A DNA stretch of 64,000 nt from Diphasiastrum complanatum. Lineage: Eukaryota; Streptophyta; Lycopodiopsida; Lycopodiales; Lycopodiaceae. The notes under the pieces are model-generated. The model worked only from the letters and a program-made list of their open reading frames with translations, ran no database searches and was not told where the DNA came from. This document shows, piece by piece, positions 32,521-44,256 of this stretch (positions are counted from its first letter, which is position 1; every line of letters begins with the position of its first letter). The position numbers were made by a program, and so were the translations under genes. The DNA lies in assembly GCA_029204225.1 (NCBI GenBank), contig CM055092.1, forward strand, positions 81,763,464 to 81,827,463, in the 5' to 3' direction.

Positions 32521-33240
32521 CATTTCAACAAAGCCCTCCATCCTCCAAAAATACATCCTCCATCCATAGTGCTAACACAAATTGGATCATCATTTTTTAG
32601 TATGTACTGCCTTTAAGTGAATTTTAGGGCATTTTGAATGTTTTTTGACACGTTGTGGACCACTATGCTCTTGAATGTACTGTCCAAAATGCACAATACA
32701 TTCCAACCCATTTTGGTCATGCTCCAATAACAAAGTGATCTCAAATCTATACTCAAGTGGGATGGAGCATGCAGGCTGGATTTTCTCTATCCTTAATCTT
32801 CTTCCGAAGGTCCTCATTTCCACATAAGTCGATTTGATTGTCTAGTGGTCCTACTTCGAGCAAAATTCCAATTTTAGGGCATTTTGAAATTTTTTTGACA
32901 CGTTCTGGACCACTATGCTCTAGAGGGTACTGTCCAGAATGCACAATACATTCCGACCTATTTTGGTCATGCTCCAAATTTCCAATTTTAGGCCATTTTG
33001 AAATTTTTTTTACACGTTCTGGACCACTATGCTCCAGAATGTACTGTCCATAATGCACAATACATTCTGACTCATTTTGGTCGTGCTCCAAAAATAGAGT
33101 GATCCCAAATCTACACTCGAGTGGGAGGAGCATGCAGGCTGGATTTTCTATGTCCTTAACCCTCTTCCGGAGGTCCTCATTTCCACGTAAGTTAATTTGA
33201 TTGTCCAATGATCCTACTTTGCGCAAATTTCCAATTTTAT
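32521..33240. repeat. Satellite-like array (long and short units)
   Basis: Repeating phrases such as gacacgttctggaccactatgct and cacaatacattc occur three times. Units alternate between about 240 bp (with an extra segment containing gtgggatggagcatgcaggctgg) and about 115 bp without it. It recurs in inverted orientation at 45445-45960. Confidence 0.8.
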
Positions 33241-33769
33241 CTTTGAAGTATGTATATTTAGTGATTTATTGTCTATGTGACCCTGTTTAGTTTGATTTGT
33301 CATGGTATGATGAAAACCCTAATTTCCAGCTACAACCTTCCACAAGTTTATGATTTTGATGAGCTTCAAAGAAGCACCACTTGCTATTTGTTAAATAACA
33401 CTCTAAAGTAATGAAACGCCTTTAGCAAAAAGTGTGAGTTCATTGTGTTTGTAAAAAGAGTAGCAAAGGGATGGTAAATAATTAAGCCTCCCAACAGTTA
33501 CATAGTTCAAGCGCCCTTGATTTCAAGCCCTAAAACAATGCCTTGTTAATTCTAAAGGCATAATAAATCATAAATCTTCAGTAAAGAGAAAGTCTTAGCA
33601 GCAAAACTAACTACTACAAAGCATAGTTCATGCTGAAACGAGGTATGCATGATTGGTAGAAACATAATTAATGTATATCCAATCTTTCGCAAGGGGTATC
33701 TACAAGTGATTGCATCATATTAGTTAGTCAAAAAAGGTCAATAACGGATTTAGTCAAAAACGGTAAGAA
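33241..33769. other. No recognisable feature
   Basis: AT-rich sequence without open frames or repeats that I can identify. Confidence 0.4.
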
Positions 33770-34390
33770 CTTTGGAAGGGAGGTGTCCACAGGTTAGTGC
33801 GCTCGAGACGAACCAACAAGACCATTTGTAGCTCAATTCTGATGATGTTTGTCCATAAACGCCCTTTTTGTTGGGGAATTACTAAATGGACTACTTTCCA
33901 ACATTTCCGAGAATTGGTCCAGTGTCACCGGACAAAATTCGTTTTGCAGGAAGTCTATTCGTCATGTGGTGCACGCCGAGATGAACCTACTGGACTACAC
34001 CGCGCTCCAAAGGGTTCGTCAACAACGAAACATGCACCCCAACCAAAAATCCTAAATGCAGTCCTGGGATTCTAGGCCCATCAAGCCATAAATTTGTCGG
34101 ATCAACTAAAAAATAGTAAAAACTTTGGAAAGAAAGTGTCCATAGCTCAACATGAACCCATAGGACCATTTGAAGCTCATTTCCAATGTCGTTTGTCCGA
34201 CAATGTCGTATCTGTTGGTGGGAATACCACTAAATAGACTACTTTCTAGCATTCTCGAGGATTGGTGCTCTGTTGGCGAACAGAGTCTGTTTTTCAGACC
34301 CTCTACTCTGTCTTGTGTTGCACGCCGATACGAACCTACAATACTAAAGTGGCCTATAAATGGTTTAGTACTTATAGCAGAACGTGTGAC
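33770..34390. repeat. Two diverged direct repeats of about 350 bp
   Basis: aactttggaa..gtgtccacagg...gaaccaacaagaccatttg near 33770-33830 recurs as aactttggaa..gtgtccatagc...gaacccataggaccatttg near 34128-34170, with several more matching phrases (ggactactttcc / gactactttct; gtggtgcacgccga / tgttgcacgccga). Function unknown. Confidence 0.65.
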
Positions 34391-34970
34391 TGAATGAGGC
34401 TTGTATCTCCTTTGCCTCCCATCTCCATCCCCTTTTCCTCAACACATATGCAGTGCTTCTTGTCGTTAACTTTCATTTCAGTGCATCAATAATAATGAGG
34501 GTTTAAAATTTGCACCTAAATACAACATGACATGTAGGTCATGAACCACATCAAATGAGCATAACACTTTTAAATTTAAGCCTTTAAGAAATCGGAGTGC
34601 ATGCCGTCCCTTTGTTTGAGCAAACGCAAAACAAATAAAAAAACCATACTGAAAAATTTAGTTGCTGAAAATTTTGAATTATTTATTTGGCACCATTTCA
34701 CCCGTCGTATGTCCGGATAATCAGTATCAGCCCTAAATTGAAGAAAATTATAAGAGTGATCCTCTTCTCTTTTTCTCATTCACTACGGCGTTCATTTCCT
34801 GCAATATTACCATCATCCTCCTCCTGCAACTCTTCTCTCGAGAGCACCCTCCATAGCGGGTTGATATACGTATTGTGCAAGCAGGTGGACGCATCTACGT
34901 GCAAAGATTGTGAATGTAGCTTGCCTTGGGCGCCCGCAAACCATCGAAGAGTCACGCAACACTTCAATAG

Positions 34971-35105
34971 GTAAGCGTACTATCAGTGAGGAACTTAAGA
35001 GGTTTCCCTGCTGCATGCATTTCTTATATCGGTTTACTAGAACTTATCGGTCGATATACGTGACACATTTCTGTGGGAGCTTACCTGTGTATCTTTTGGT
35101 GACAG
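34971..35105 (+). other. Conserved 5' UTR intron of expansin E4
   Basis: Donor aatag|gtaagc and acceptor ggtgacag|gaca lie just upstream of the ATG at 35110. The same structure is readable in E1, E2 and E5. Confidence 0.65.
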
Positions 35106-35109
35106 GACA

Positions 35110-36447
35110 ATGGATCGTTTCATGCCTCTATCAGCTCAATTGGAGACAATGTTAATGAAAAGTTATTACCAAGATTCGCAAGCACGATATTCATCTGAAC
35201 CGAGGCACTGGAATGAAGCGCATGCTACCTTTTATGGAGGTAGTGACGCAACAGGCAGAATGGGTAAGTCACTGGCTTTACTTGTGCAAGGAGTGCACAC
35301 ATTGTTTAACAGCAACGGTACTTTGAACTTAAGTTTGCTTAATGATACTCTGCAAGTCATTCTTCTCATTGTAATCTATTGGCTGTGATTAGATGGCGCA
35401 TGCAGATATGGCAACCTCTACAGCCAGGGTTACGGTACAAATACAGCAGCACTCGGCACGGTATTGTTTAAGAATGGCGCAGCTTGTGGTGGATGCTACG
35501 AAATCAAGTGTTGGAACAATACCCAGTGGTGCAACCCTGGAAATTCATCTGTGTTTATTACGCCTACAAAGTTATGCCCTCCAAACGACGCTTTTCCGAA
35601 TGACAATGGAGGTCGGTGCAACATTCCCCGAGAGCACTTTGATATGTCACAGCCGGCGTTCTCTCAAATCAGTTTTTGGCATGCAGGCATTGTGCTTGTT
35701 CTCTATCGAAGTTAGCATCTTAGAAACATTGGTCGGTCTATCTTCCATAGATATACAGTGCGAGCTTCCGAATGTTGCATATTTCATTTGAGTTTACTGA
35801 CTCTTGTCATAAGCTATTGTAGAATTCCAGTCACAAGCTAACATTAACTTACCATTCAACAAAATTGCAAGTTACCGTAACCTCTTTGTGCACTTGGGTA
35901 TTCTGGTCTTTTCGAGCTTGGAATCAAATTTATTTGCTTTCAATGATTCAGAAGTGCTACTAGTACTTTTCAGCATCCGCTATGATTGGGATACATGCAT
36001 TCAAGCTCATACATATGTTGCACTTGTTTTATTCCTGTAAGATATTCGTCAAAGGCGATATTTCTAGAGATTAGAAGTTTTAAATTTTAGCACGGACCTT
36101 TTAACGTCAAAAGACTGAAATATGTGATTGATGCCTGTAGAGTGCCATGCCACATGGATGGAGGTATGTGTTTCACCATCAATGGCAACCCCTGGTTTAA
36201 TCTCGTGCTGGTCAGTAATGTGGGTGGCATGGGTGACATATCTGCTGTTTCAGTTAGAGGTTCCGAAACGGGCCGGATTTCCATGAAGCGAAACCGGGGA
36301 CAGAACTGGGAATGTGACACTGTGCTAGTAGGCCAAAGTTTATCCTTTCAAGTCACGACAGTCGAAGGAATGCAAATAGCGCCTTACAATGTTGCCCCTT
36401 TAAATTGGCAGTTTGGTCAAACCTTCAATGAAAATGAGTTCTATTGA
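35110..36447 (+). pseudogene. Alpha-expansin E4, near-intact but with a broken splice donor
   Basis: Exons 35110-35263, 35393-35711 and 36141-36447 sum to 780 bp (259 residues plus stop), with phases matching E5. The start (MDRFMPLSAQLETML) is kept. The conserved features [28 protein letters not shown] and the C-terminal [14 protein letters not shown] and NWQFGQTF are present. Lesions: the second intron begins TT instead of GT, so normal splicing should fail and retention would stop the protein after YRS; GTMG is GRMG; and the conserved GGWC is GGRC. Probably a recent pseudogene; a product is possible only with non-canonical splicing. Confidence 0.8.
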
Positions 36448-36625
36448 GGAATGACATATATCATTACAAACAAACTTTAACATATGATTTTCAACGGTTA
36501 CTGGTAGAACATAGACGAGTTTTATAAAAATTTTTGATCCATCTCGACTTTCTATAAAACGTAATTGTAAAAGAGGCAGGTAGTTTGTAGCAGCCCATTG
36601 CATTATACTCGAAATGCAAAAATTT

Positions 36626-37790
36626 CAAAACTTTATTTAGTCTAGAACTCGTTACCTTTGCTCAATAAAGCATATTGGTTCGATCGTGGATCTCCAGCAT
36701 CTCGTGAACTTCTTTTCCAGTTTACTCATTGAAGAAGAGATCATTTGTGTTGGGTCCACTATGTATGATGATGATGTACTGATTTAAGTTATAGAGCAAT
36801 CAAATACAAATTATTCGGGTTCATGATAAGGTATCATATGTGTCATTGGATTTCATGTATATTAATATGAATGAGTCCTGGTTATGTGACTAACTATTTG
36901 CAATCATAGGCCATGTCTGCTTACGGTAGAATGGACAAAAATCAGCATCATTTTCTATGATCGTATGCAGAAGACTTATGTTTTTGGATTTTGATTCACC
37001 AACAGTAAAATATCATCAAATACTTAGCTGGAAGAAAATTTACAAAAAAACAGAACATACGATTATCACTGACAATAAATATCTCAACATTTCTCTTGAA
37101 TGATTGTAAAACAATCCGAAAGAGATTATACGACCTTATTTTCCATGGATTTTCTGTATGTCATGCCACTTGCAAGGAGCTAGTAAATCCCATCTAGCAT
37201 CATTATCGGAAGCATGAAAAAGGTTGCTTAGCAAAAACTGTCATTACGCACCAGCAAAGTATATCAATCTCACATGCATTAAATAGTAAGGCCTTTGAAT
37301 CGACGTAGGTGAATTCTATAACATAAGTATGCTAAATTCTGAGAGGGGATGGTCTTTCTTGAGTATTGAGATTGTAGTGCCAAGGATCTTCGTGGACTAT
37401 GGTGAAAATTGACAGTCAATGTGCCAAGCAGATCCATCATCTTCATGATTCAGCATCTTTGGTAGTAGATGCATGTCCTTATTGCACGGGGTCATTCTCA
37501 TAGGTGACTCAAGTCTTGTAATTGTGTGTTGTCCTTGGAGGGAGCTAATAGTTAGGTGGGGCTTTTATCAATAACTTCTAGATTGTTCTTGAGGAAGGAA
37601 CTCATTACAAGACAGAATCTTGGAGATATCTTCCAGCCACAAAGTAGATAATTATGCCATGCAAGCTTTGAGTCCTAATTTTGGCGGCCAAATAAGCTAG
37701 ACTTGTCTCCTTTGCTAGAGGAATCGTACACCACATTCCTGAATTGGAAAAAGAGGTTTTTGGTCTTTTGTCTGCAACTTCAGAGAGACT
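36626..37790 (+). repeat. Expansin 3'-flank repeat (E4 copy)
   Basis: Non-coding sequence shared with 41640-42020, 44355-45430 and, inverted, 49400-50790: for example ctagagagcaatcaaatacaa-like and tattgcacggggtcatt phrases. It marks the DNA duplicated with the expansin genes. Confidence 0.75.
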
Positions 37791-38390
37791 TTTAGTGCTT
37801 AAATTTCTCGATAAAATGGTAGCAGATGATAGGGCACAAGAAAGCTCTCAAAGAGAAACTCCAAGATCTCTTAAAACTCAGAATTACAAAATGAACAATA
37901 GTCTCCAAATTTAGCACAACCTTTCTATTACAAGTTTGGGGCCTTATTTAACTATATTGAGCCTTACAACCATCATTACAATCTCGCTATTCACAAATAT
38001 AGTGAGGTTGTTTGAGCCAGTTTTTTAACTATCCTAATGACTAGTTCTAATCTAATTTAGCTCCGTGGCCATATTTGGCAATTCACTAGTGTGCTCATGG
38101 GCTAATTAGATGCATCACATGAAACTCCCCCTACTTTAATCATTTCTGTCGTCAAAAATGAAGATCATGTAGTCCTTTGTTGAGTGCGATGTTTCATGAA
38201 TCCTTTGGCGGAAGTCGAGAAATATTTGGGCCACCTTGAGTGAGAAACATCTTTCCATGTATTATTCTCATGTCTCTATTTGTACGCATAAAGCAGACTA
38301 GGATTCCATTTAGATCAACTTCTTATGGACAGGGACTCATGAAATGGCTGCGTGAGAATCAAATACCCATAAGCCAAGACAATGGTATCT
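37791..38390. other. No recognisable gene
   Basis: About 600 bp between the expansin flank repeat and the resumed copia sequence. No open frame or repeat match seen. Confidence 0.4.
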
Positions 38391-39290
38391 TCTAAATTCG
38401 ACATGACCGATCTAGTCAAAGCTCATTACTGTCTAGGTATTTAAATCCAAAGAGACAAATTAGAAGTTGATTTATATTTCTCAGCAAAGATACATTCACA
38501 ATGTCTTAATCAAATATAATCTGATGAATTGCAAATTAGCTCTCTCACCATTGGATCTAGGACTCAAGATGTCAAAGGACCAGTGTCCCCGAACAATCAA
38601 AGAGAAGGAGCAGATGCATGAGTATCCTTATCATTTGATAATAGGATCTCTTATGTGCGCCATGATTTGTACCAGACCAAACATAGCTTTTGCAGTCAGC
38701 TCATCAAGTCATTATACGACTAATCCTGGTATAACACATTGGAAGGCTCTTATCAGAGTCATGAGATATCTTTGAGCTAATATGGACTTTTGACAAACTC
38801 AATTTTCTCATTGGTTACTCAAATGCAAGTTGGGCAGGAGATGTAGACACTCCTAAATCCAATTTTGGATTTACATTCTTCTCAACAATGGTCCTATTTC
38901 ATGGAACAGTCGCAAGCAAAATTTGATAGCTCTATCTTCCATTGAATGAGATATCACAGCCTCTCAAGCTACAAAGAAAGCGGTATGGTTGAGGAACTTA
39001 CTTTCAAATATCAGTCTGAATCAATATGCTCTGGCAATTCTATTTTGTGATAATCAAAGTGCCATTGCTTTATTAGCCAACCCTAGATTTCATTCTAGGA
39101 GTCAGCACATTGAAATTAAGTATCACTATGTCAGAAGCAAAGTTCTCAACAAAGAGGTTGAATTGTAGTACTATTGAACGCAAGATATGACAGCGGAACT
39201 TTTTACTAAAGCATTAAGCTTGGATGCACATAGGAAATTTTTTTCTAAACCAAGTTTGGATTATGCTTCTGATTATCAACTAATCACTTT
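38391..39290 (+). pseudogene. Ty1/copia RT end and RNase H, 3' half of the split element
   Basis: Picks up with FDMTDLVKAHYCLG and ISQQRYIHNVLIKYNL, then GSLMCAMICTRPNIAFAVSS, and after stops the RNase H motifs LIALSSIE, CDNQSAIALLANPRFHSRSK and MTAELFTKAL. It joins logically to the RT segment ending at 22037. Several nonsense codons. Confidence 0.85.
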
Positions 39291-40361
39291 TAATGATCAT
39301 CCACTTATTATCCAGCTCTGAAGTTTTATGCATGTTTTTACATAGTCTGCAAAAGTACACGAGAAATCTCTCACAGATGGATCCAACATATCGGACATCA
39401 TCGACAAACTTCAAAGACTGACGAACTTCGTTCACTTCGAAGACTTCCAAGAAGTACTAACTGGATGGATGCCAGCTCATTATAGCCCACTGGCCGTTAT
39501 GATCTATGACCTAGTTAGTTGTCCTACTACTAGACGTTGCCACATTTGCTTAGTATAAATAGCTATTCATACATATATCAGTTTAATTTCAATTGAAGCA
39601 AGCATTGAAGTTATTTGTAGTAGCTCTCTCAAGCTTTCAAGCTTGAATACTCTTGAGCATTCTAGCTCAGTTATTTAGAGTTCATTTAGAGCTTTGCTAT
39701 CAGCACTTACTACTTATCAGTAGATGCATAATTCGTACAGAAATATCAGTTACTCAGAGATACCTTTGAGTATGCGGTTTCTATCTGCAATTGTCTTGTT
39801 CTCAGCGTCATCAGTTTTATGTTGAATCAAGTAATACTTTATTGTGTTTAGTATTATGTTTGAATGTATGTAGCTGATACTCTCATATTGCTTTTGTTTG
39901 ATAATTCAATACTTTGTTTGGCTATATAATCACTATAGTACTGACGATTTCAAAGCTAGTTATTACAAGATTGAATGTGGCTTTTTGTCATTTCGTTTTG
40001 TTCAAAATTGATAGGCGTAGTCATGCATTAGAAAAGCAAGTTTCATTCCACTGCATCCAATAAGTCGTTTACTGCCTTTGACTTGACGTCATTGCATTAT
40101 CATCTCTTTTCAACAGATCCTCAAAATTTCCCTCAAATGTGTGCTGAATCAAACAGTTCTCTTATGACTAATGGAGGGTTTCTATGCTGCTAGAGATATA
40201 GCCCGTAAGAGACTATTCCCTTATGCAAATATCCATGTGACACCACTACCCCACTATAGCTTTTAAGTATGTTCCTATCTTTTAGAGATCTAGAACAACT
40301 TTCTCAATCATACTCAATTATTGGGTCATCCTGATGATTTCATTTAGATTTTTAAGAACGC
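39291..40361 (+). repeat. Copia 3' LTR with TATA box, interrupted
   Basis: Matches the inverted LTR at 27790-28340, including cttagtataaatagctattc (TATA at about 39553-39562). An extra stretch of roughly 450 bp (about 39812-40270) is absent from the other copy. The exact LTR start was not determined. Confidence 0.65.
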
Positions 40362-40371
40362 AGCCGCTCAA

Positions 40372-40984
40372 GTGTTGGAAGCCAGCCCTCAAATTCCAGA
40401 TCATGTAATGCCACAGTTCTCGCCTCAACACCAAGATCATGGAGGCATGGATACAGGTTTGGATGGGCCAAAAATCCAAGATATACAAGACGTCCAGGCC
40501 ACAGAAGAAGGTCCATCAATGTCAAGGCCTACACCATTGTTTCAGAAACCAATCACCATTGAGGACCAGATCCGAACATTTCTACAACAACATCCTCATA
40601 TGTCTTCGAGGAGTGGATGGGTAATCAAATTCAAGACCTCTGAGATAGAGGAGGGTAAAGAGTTGGCCAACATTGGGAGAGCAGTTGGCATGGAGAACAA
40701 CAGTATTTGAAAGGACTTCAAATTGTATCGGGAGTTACGTTGCCAACCCTCACCAATTGCGGGTAGATCCTTATTATTTACCAATGCCAAGATGCAATAA
40801 ATGGAAAGATTTGGGGATTCTTTTGGATCAAATCAGTATCCATACCCCAAATTGGGCCATAATTCATCAGATTTACAATTGGCAGATATATGTTGGTCTC
40901 AACAGGGCCTTACAATTTTATGCGGCCGAGTATAGACACCAGATCCGACCATTAGGCCATCTCTGCATTTTGCGAACTATTTGA
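40372..40984 (+). pseudogene. Unidentified ORF pair
   Basis: A frame at 40372-40710 (112 codons, MLEASPQIPDHVM...) is continued in another frame at 40673-40984 by NPHQLRVDPYYLPMPRCNKW and HTPNWAIIHQIYNWQIY. The two probably formed one protein before a frameshift near 40690. The residues look like real coding sequence (Trp, Tyr and Cys-rich, few stops) but I do not recognise the family. Confidence 0.4.
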
Positions 40985-41172
40985 CAATGTTGGTGTCCGT
41001 AACAACAAGGTAAGATGATTGCCTTTCCCAATTGGATTTCGATCCAAACGTCTGGCAATGTTCAAGATCAAGCTATTATATTCCTATATGAAATTCATTA
41101 AAAGTAACATTTCTAGAGATTAGTAGCTTAAAATTACGTCAAAAGTCTGAAATATATGATTGATGCTTGTAG

Positions 41173-41479
41173 AGTGCCATGCCAAAAACAAGGAGGTGTC
41201 TGTTTCACCATCAACGGCAACCCCTGGTTTAATCTCATGCTGGTCAGTAATGTCGGTGGCGTGGGCGACATATCTGTTGTTTCAGTTAAAGGTTGCGAAA
41301 CAGGCTAGATTAGCATGAAGCGAAACTGGGGACAGAACTGGGAATGTAACATTGTACTAATAGGCCAAACTTTATCCTTTTAAGTCACGACAGCCGATGG
41401 AATGCAAATCACGTCGTACGATGTTGCCCCTTTAAATTGGCAGTTTGGTCAAACCTTCAGTGGAAATCAGTTCTACTGA
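41173..41479 (+). pseudogene. Alpha-expansin exon 3 pseudogene E6
   Basis: Begins at an intact acceptor (gatgcttgtag|agtgccatg) and encodes the C-terminal expansin domain ([14 protein letters not shown] and [13 protein letters not shown]-like end), ending at the normal stop. It has two nonsense codons, near the Trp of ETGW and in SFQV. Part of intron 2 precedes it; exons 1 and 2 are absent. It is closest to E5 (CQKQGG, KGCETG). Confidence 0.9.
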
Positions 41480-42529
41480 GGAATGGCATATTTCTTAATG
41501 TTGCTCATTACAAACAAACTTCACAGATGATTTTCAACACTTTTTGGTAGACATATATCGGTGTTAGAAATTTTTTTGATTCCTCAAACATAAACGTTAG
41601 GAGCCTATTCCATAATATTCCAAATGCAGAAATTTCACAACTTAATTCAGTCTAGAACTTGTTACCTTTGCAATAGAGCATATTGTTTCCAAGATCCATC
41701 GTGGATATTCAGCATCGCGCACGTGAACTTCTTTTCCATTTACTCATCGAACAAAAAATCATTTCTGTTTGGTCCAATATGTGTCATGTTGATATATGGA
41801 TTAGAGCTAGAGAGCAATCAAATACAAATTATTCGGGTTCCTGATAATGTATCATATGTCTCGTTGGATTTCATTTATCTTGATGGGAATAAGTCTTAGT
41901 TATGTGAATACGCATTAGCAATCATAGGTTATGTGTAATCGTAAGACTACCTTTCCAGTTTGCAGGTGGTCATAATGGAAGCAAATCATCATCATTTTTT
42001 ATGATCTTATGCAGAAGAGTTATGTTTTGAGATTTTGAAATGCATTTGAGCAAATTACTTGCATTTGAGCAAATGATATACAAAATCAAACACATTGGAT
42101 GATGTTGTCATGGGACTCTCCTAGTTTTTTTAAACACATCTGCATAGCTAGTTAAGGATTTTAACACTTCTTGGCCTTTCCCAAACCTTTCTAACTTCTT
42201 CCATAGTCAACATCTTAGCAAAGGATCAATTCTAAGATGAGAGGGTGGCTTTTACATACTAATTGGCCATGTATCAGCCTCCCCATATCACATTGTATTT
42301 CCCCAACCCATTTGCTGTTGATGCTAATAATCTTGGAAATTACTTGCGTTCCAGAAAATGATATACAAAATCAAACACATTGGATGATATTATATCATTT
42401 ATTAGCAGAATAATTGTCACGGGACTCTCCTACTTTTTTAAAACACATCTCGATAGCTAGTTAAGGATTTTTATGCTTCTTGGCCTTGCCCAAAGCTTTG
42501 TAAGTTCTTCCATAGTCAAAAACTTAGCG
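41480..42529 (+). repeat. E5-type 3' flank and associated repeats
   Basis: 41480-42020 matches the E5 3' flank inverted. 42040-42200 matches 49200-49345 inverted (cacattggatgatgttgtcatgggactctcc), and a diverged second copy lies at 42340-42520. Non-coding. Confidence 0.7.
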
Positions 42530-42554
42530 GAGGATAAATTCTAAGATGAGAGTC

Positions 42555-42744
42555 TGGCTTTTACATCCTAATTGGCCATGTATCACCCTCTCCACATCAC
42601 ATTGCATTTCCCCTACCCATTTGTTGGGGTCATTTAGTGTGAGTTTCATTATTTGTGAAACCAGAGAAAAAAAAAGAGCTGAAGAAAAGTTAAGAGAGAT
42701 TGGAAGAGTTAAGGTGACAAACATTTTTATGTACATATATGTGG

Positions 42745-42787
<43 letters not shown>

Positions 42788-43217
42788 TACTAAAAACGTT
42801 TGCCCATCGTTGACGAGTGAGGCCAACTGATCTAGTTGACAGCCGTTGATTTGGATGGTGGCTGATGGTTTAGGAGGAAAGCCGATGGTCGTTGACGGGT
42901 GGCTGATGTATGTGTATGTATGTACGTGAGTGCATGTGTTTATATATGTGTGTGTATTTGTGAGAGTGCATATATTTGTGCATGTGTGTGGGTAGTCTAG
43001 CATAGTGTGCCCGCTGATGCCAGGCGGTCGATGATGTGTGTGGCCATGTATCACCCTCCCCACATCACATTGCATTTCCCCTACCCATTTGTTGGGGTCA
43101 TTTAGTGTGAGTTTCATTATTTGTGAATCCAGAGAAAAAAAAAGAGCTGAAGAAAAGTTAAGAGAGATTGGAAGAGTTAAGGTGACAAACATTTTGATGT
43201 ACATATATGTGGGTGTG

Positions 43218-43249
<32 letters not shown>

Positions 43250-43510
43250 TACTAAAAGCGTTTGCCCATTGTTGACGGGTGAGGCCAACTGATCTAGTTC
43301 ACAGCCGTTGATTTGGATGGTGGCTGATGGTTTAGGAGGAAAGCCGATGGTCGTTGACGGGTGGCTGATGAATGTGTATGTATGTACGTGAGTGCATGTG
43401 TTTATATATATGTGTGTATTTGTGAGAGTGCACATATCTGTGCATGTGTGTGGGTAGTCTAGCATAGTTTGCCCGCTGATGGCAGGCGGTCGATGATGTG
43501 TGTGGCGCAA
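42555..43510. repeat. Two tandem units of about 475 bp with TA and TG runs
   Basis: Unit 1 (42555-43030) and unit 2 (43038-43510) both start tggccatgtatcaccctc and end gatgatgtgtgtggc, with (TA)n at 42749-42789 and 43218-43251. A long minus-strand frame across both units is produced by the repetition, not by a gene. Confidence 0.9.
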
Positions 43511-43899
43511 AATGTGTTTTCAAGCATACAACATCGGAACTGAGCAACAATGGGTCCGGTGGGTTTCTGTTGAGCCCACGAACCTTTGGACACCTACCGT
43601 CCGAGGTTCAAACGGATTTTGCTCCCTGACTGCCTTTAGGGTTTCTGGTTCGGATGCACGTTTTGCTGTGAGTACTGAACTGTTTGGAGGCCGGTTTAGT
43701 CTTGTAGATTTTGATTCCACACTAAAAATGGCATAACTTTTTAGTGGTAAGTCCAAATTTAGCAAATTTTGGTGCATTGGAAAGCGCTCAACAAGGGCTT
43801 TCCAATGATATGTAAGATGAATACTTTTGACCACGATTAAAAAGTTATGGTAGGTCAAAAGTATTAGTGTTATAATATTTTAATAATATAAACTACATC
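43511..43899. other. No recognisable gene
   Basis: About 390 bp between the tandem units and the next open frame. No open frame or repeat that I recognise. Confidence 0.4.
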
Positions 43900-44256
43900 T
43901 TGCACGAATTCTTAAATGGAACACCATTTACGCATTGGGGTCGAATGTACATGATCATGCCTAGTGAAAACCTTCTTGAGGCTGGTTTGGGCCTTTCTGC
44001 ATTGAGTGGTATTGAGGTCCCTTTAAATAGTGTTGTGACATTGATGCCATGTGCAGGACCTCAATACAATTGGGGTGATTGGCATGATTTGTGTCGTCAC
44101 CAATGGAGGATGCAAGTATATGGCTTGAATTCAAATGCTTGTTCTTTAGAGGAGCAACGCATGCAAGGAGGCAACATCTCAAGGGCAAATTGTACATACA
44201 TTGATGGACGTCCAGATGTGCATGGAAACATCGTTACATATATATGGATGGGATGA
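43900..44256 (+). CDS. Unidentified ORF next to a CACTA transposase fragment
   Basis: 118 open codons. Residues include MPSENLLEAGLGLSALSGIE, CAGPQYNWGDWHDLCRHQW and CSLEEQRMQGGNISRANC. The Trp and Cys content and even codon use suggest former coding sequence. It runs directly into a TNP2-type fragment in another frame. I cannot assign a family; it may be part of a transposon or a captured gene piece. Confidence 0.35.
   Translation: MHEFLNGTPFTHWGRMYMIMPSENLLEAGLGLSALSGIEVPLNSVVTLMPCAGPQYNWGDWHDLCRHQWRMQVYGLNSNACSLEEQRMQGGNISRANCTYIDGRPDVHGNIVTYIWMG

Larger units (their letters stand above)
34399..36625 (+). repeat. Inverted copy of the expansin block (E4 block)
   Basis: From upstream sequence (34399-34770) through the gene to the 3' flank (36625) this is an inverted repeat of parts of 22038-25560. 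The two arms are about 8.8 kb apart. Confidence 0.88.

Noticed and set aside
32753-33226. 157-codon minus-strand frame with repeated ERVKKISKWPK-like units
   Set aside because: Produced by the satellite-like array having unit lengths compatible with an open frame. No domain and the same sequence is broken in the inverted copy.
35393-35791. 132-codon frame starting MAHADMATS within expansin exon 2 (also 24185-24583 and 51635-52027)
   Set aside because: An out-of-frame reading of expansin exon 2 and the following intron. The true frame gives [10 protein letters not shown].
42524-43510. 328-codon minus-strand frame rich in His, Thr and Tyr
   Set aside because: It spans two tandem repeat units and TA/TG microsatellites. 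The protein is itself a repeat of translated low-complexity DNA.
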